NCBI GenBank assembly: GCA_035293565.1
Contig: DATGMP010000050.1
Location: 1-7,155 of the forward strand
Reading direction: 5' to 3'
DNA length: 7,155 bases
Source: DATGMP01 sp035293565
GTDB taxonomy: Bacteria; Pseudomonadota; Alphaproteobacteria; BOG-932; Roseiterribacteraceae
A program made the position numbers and the translations under genes. The notes under the pieces were generated by a model, which saw only the letters and a program-made list of their open reading frames with translations, made no database searches and was not told where the DNA came from. Positions within the stretch are counted from its first letter, which is position 1, and each line of letters starts with the position of its first letter. Shown in pieces: positions 5,239 to 7,155 of the stretch.

Positions 5239-6480
5239 GTGATTCAATTGCGAAACCTTCTAAGCGCGCTGGCGATCTCGATCACTGCCCTCGCTGTGCC
5301 CCCCGCCATGGCGGATCCGTCGGGACATTGCGCGGACCTGGCGAGCGTCGTGGAGCCGGTCGGTCCGCCGACCTTCGTCACGAGCTATCCGACGGTCGCG
5401 GCGGGCCCGCTCCACAAGGTGGCTTTCCTGTACGACAACGCCTTGGCGGTCATCGGGCTCGTGGCCTGCGGCGAGAATGAGCGCGCGAAACGGATCGGGG
5501 ACGCCATGCTGTGGGCGCTGGATCACGACCGCGCCTGGCACGATGGTCGCCTGCGCAACGCCTATCCGGGCGGTCCCGCGACCGATGATCCGATAAAGCT
5601 CTCCGGTTGGTATGATAGCGGTCAGAACAAATGGCTCGAGGACGGCTATCAAGTCGGCACCGACAGCGGCAACATGGCTTGGGCGATGCTGGCGCTCCTC
5701 GCTCTGGATTATGCGGGCCCGCCAACCGATACGCGGTACCGGGATGCGGCGGCGCGCATCGGGCGCTGGGTCGCGGGACAGCGGGACACGCGCGGGCCGG
5801 GCGGCTTTCTAGGCGGCTTCATCGGCTGGGAGCCGAAGCCGATGTCCGGGGGGTGGAAATCGACCGAGCAGAATTCGGACCTCTATGCCGCCTTTTCGCT
5901 TCTGGCCGAGCGGACGCATGACACTAGCTGGACTGAGCTGGCGGAGGCCGCGAGGCACTTCATCCAGGCGATGTGGCGCCCGGAGTGCGGCTGCTTTGCG
6001 GTCGGAACATTCGATGACGGCGTCGGGCTCAACCCGGTCGTCACCCTGGATGCCCAGACCATGCCGTTGCTCGCCCTGCCGGACTCTGCCCCACACTATG
6101 AAGGTGCGCTGACGGCCAGCGAATGGCGGCTTCGCGTGCGTCGCGCGGTATCGGGTTTCACCTATAGCGAGGTCGGCGACGCGGTCTGGACCGAAGGGAC
6201 CGCGCAAATGGCCTTGATTACGCATTTGCTCGGCCGGACCGATGAGTACAGTTCGCTGATGGCGACGATCGACAGCCAAAAGGCGCCGGACAACGAATAT
6301 TACGCGACCAGCGCAACCGCGCTCGCGACCGGCTTCGGCGACCCGACCAATCCGCTGACCCAGCGCTTCTATTATCGCCTGCCGCATCTGGCGCCGACGG
6401 CGTGGGCCGCCATGGCGGACCGCGGATTCAATCCCTTCACCGATGGGGGGCTGCCGCAGGCGTCAGCGTCTGCGCAATGA
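5239..6480 (+). CDS. Exported six-hairpin (alpha/alpha toroid) protein of unknown function
   Basis: A 413-residue protein with a clear Sec signal peptide: a short basic start, the hydrophobic stretch LLSALAISITALAV, and an AMA-D cleavage site after residue 25. The mature part shows repeated helical hairpins carrying aromatic and acidic residues between them: FLYDNALAVIGLVACG (63-78), DSGNMAWAMLALLALDYAG (142-160), NSDLYAAFSLLAER (212-225), WTEGTAQMALITHLLGR (317-333) and YYATSATALATG (354-365). The domain seems to end with LAPTAWAAMADRGFNPF. This pattern fits six-hairpin glycosidase-like (alpha/alpha toroid) folds, perhaps acting on a periplasmic or extracellular sugar polymer. No family catalytic signature was firmly recognised, so no activity is assigned. 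The stretch GTDSGNMAWA only loosely recalls the GH8 motif. The start is uncertain: GTG at 5239 has no good ribosome site, and TTG at 5248 (M-R-N-L) is possible. The last 44 bases overlap the convergent gene. Confidence 0.85.
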   Translation: MIQLRNLLSALAISITALAVPPAMADPSGHCADLASVVEPVGPPTFVTSYPTVAAGPLHKVAFLYDNALAVIGLVACGENERAKRIGDAMLWALDHDRAWHDGRLRNAYPGGPATDDPIKLSGWYDSGQNKWLEDGYQVGTDSGNMAWAMLALLALDYAGPPTDTRYRDAAARIGRWVAGQRDTRGPGGFLGGFIGWEPKPMSGGWKSTEQNSDLYAAFSLLAERTHDTSWTELAEAARHFIQAMWRPECGCFAVGTFDDGVGLNPVVTLDAQTMPLLALPDSAPHYEGALTASEWRLRVRRAVSGFTYSEVGDAVWTEGTAQMALITHLLGRTDEYSSLMATIDSQKAPDNEYYATSATALATGFGDPTNPLTQRFYYRLPHLAPTAWAAMADRGFNPFTDGGLPQASASAQ

Positions 6481-7155
6481 TCCGCGCATTGCGGCGGATG
6501 AGATCGATATAGGTGGCCGCCGGGCCGCCTGGGGCCGACAGGCAATCGGAGTAGAGCTCTCCGGAGACGGGCAGGCCGGCCTCGGCGGCAATGCCCTCGA
6601 CGATCCTGCGGTCCTCCAGATGCTCGCTGAAGATCGCGCGTGTCTCGCCGCGCCTGAGCGCCGCGACAAGGCCCGAGATTTCCGACCCTGTAGCTTCCGC
6701 ATCCGCGTTGGTTCCCAACGGCGCCAGGAACTCGATGCCGTATTCGCGACCGAAATAGTCGAAGGCGCGGTGCGGCACGATCGCCCGGCGCCGTTCGGCT
6801 GGGATGGGATCGAGCAGCGCGTGGACTTCCATGTTGAGCGCGCGAAGCTTCACCTTATAGGCGTCGGCCGTCGCCCGCAGGGCGTCTCCGCCTTCCGGTT
6901 GCGCCTTGATGAGCCCATCGGCGATGTTGCCGACATAGGCGATGGCGTTCGGAACCGATTGCCAGGCATGGGGATCGGCAACCTTTCCATGAAGGATGGG
7001 CGTCACGCCGGCGCTCGCGACGACCCGTACGCCATGAAAACCGGAAGCCGTCGCCAGCCGGTCGATCCAGGCGTCCAGTCCCAGCCCGTTCACGATCAGC
7101 ACCGACGCGCCGGCGAGCTTCCTTGCATCCGACGGTTTGGGCTCGTAGCCATGCG
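6437..7155 (-). CDS. Zinc/manganese ABC transporter substrate-binding protein (ZnuA/TroA family), N-terminus missing
   Basis: The frame enters from the right edge as HGYEPKPSDARKLAGA and continues for 238 residues to a stop at 6439-6437; the signal peptide and first domain strand lie outside. This is the cluster A-I periplasmic metal-binding protein family. Likely metal ligands are the His of HGYEP (first full codon, 7153-7151), the His of DPHAW, the His of IVPHRAFDYFGREYGI, and the Asp of ELYSDCLS. The long connecting helix and a C-terminal ATYIDLIRRNARIIAQ are typical. No His-rich loop is visible, so zinc and manganese cannot be separated. It would hand metal to a permease/ATPase pair, none of which is in the window. 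An internal GTG at 7102 could look like a start but cuts the first ligand off, so the gene clearly begins outside. Its last 14 codons lie antisense to the end of the exported protein gene. Confidence 0.93.
   Translation of the reverse strand, partial: HGYEPKPSDARKLAGASVLIVNGLGLDAWIDRLATASGFHGVRVVASAGVTPILHGKVADPHAWQSVPNAIAYVGNIADGLIKAQPEGGDALRATADAYKVKLRALNMEVHALLDPIPAERRRAIVPHRAFDYFGREYGIEFLAPLGTNADAEATGSEISGLVAALRRGETRAIFSEHLEDRRIVEGIAAEAGLPVSGELYSDCLSAPGGPAATYIDLIRRNARIIAQTLTPAAAPHR

Noticed and set aside
5809..6387. A 192-codon minus-strand frame inside the exported protein gene
   Set aside because: It lies wholly antisense to a gene with a signal peptide and regular helical repeats, and has the Arg/Gly/His-rich look of a shadow frame.
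1..7155. Insertion sequences, tRNAs, CRISPR arrays or phage genes
   Set aside because: Reading through both strands showed no transposase, terminal inverted repeats, spaced repeats, tRNA-like cloverleaf or phage structural gene.

Overview
The window looks like chromosomal DNA of a GC-rich alphaproteobacterium. The reasons are the base composition, with dense GC-rich coding on both strands, and a perfect GAAC-N7-GAAC element. This is the alphaproteobacterial LexA (SOS) box, and it lies just before the gene that leaves the left edge. No RNA genes, insertion sequences or CRISPR arrays were seen. Every stretch over 300 bases is accounted for by a gene.

Layout from left to right: (1) The first 122 bases hold the N-terminal 40 codons of a minus-strand gene of unknown identity. 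Its promoter contains the SOS box. (2) A minus-strand LysR regulator (202-1110) is divergent from a tight plus-strand operon. The operon has a manganese-type cupin resembling the bacterial (R)-hydroxynitrile lyase family (1284-1727), an aldo/keto reductase (1740-2630), and the broken start of a short-chain dehydrogenase (2627 to about 2735). The last carries a nonsense codon, a +1 frameshift and a truncation. (3) A minus-strand SAM-dependent O-methyltransferase (2768-3430) is divergent from a full-length aidB-type acyl-CoA dehydrogenase (3511-5163). Two overlapping dyad symmetries lie in the 80-base gap between them. (4) A plus-strand exported protein with an (alpha/alpha)-toroid, six-hairpin-like pattern (5239-6480) converges on the C-terminal part of a zinc/manganese ABC-transporter binding protein (6437 to the right edge, minus). 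The two coding regions overlap by 44 bases at their 3' ends.

How the genes may work together: the LysR protein probably controls the cupin-reductase operon, which looks like a small carbonyl or aldehyde handling unit that has lost its third enzyme. AidB belongs to the alkylation-damage response, and the left-edge gene is probably SOS controlled, but nothing in the sequence links the two directly. The metal-binding protein would feed an ABC importer encoded beyond the right edge. No clearly new system is evident. The most informative points are the SOS box, the decaying dehydrogenase, the hydroxynitrile-lyase-like cupin and the uncharacterised exported toroid protein.
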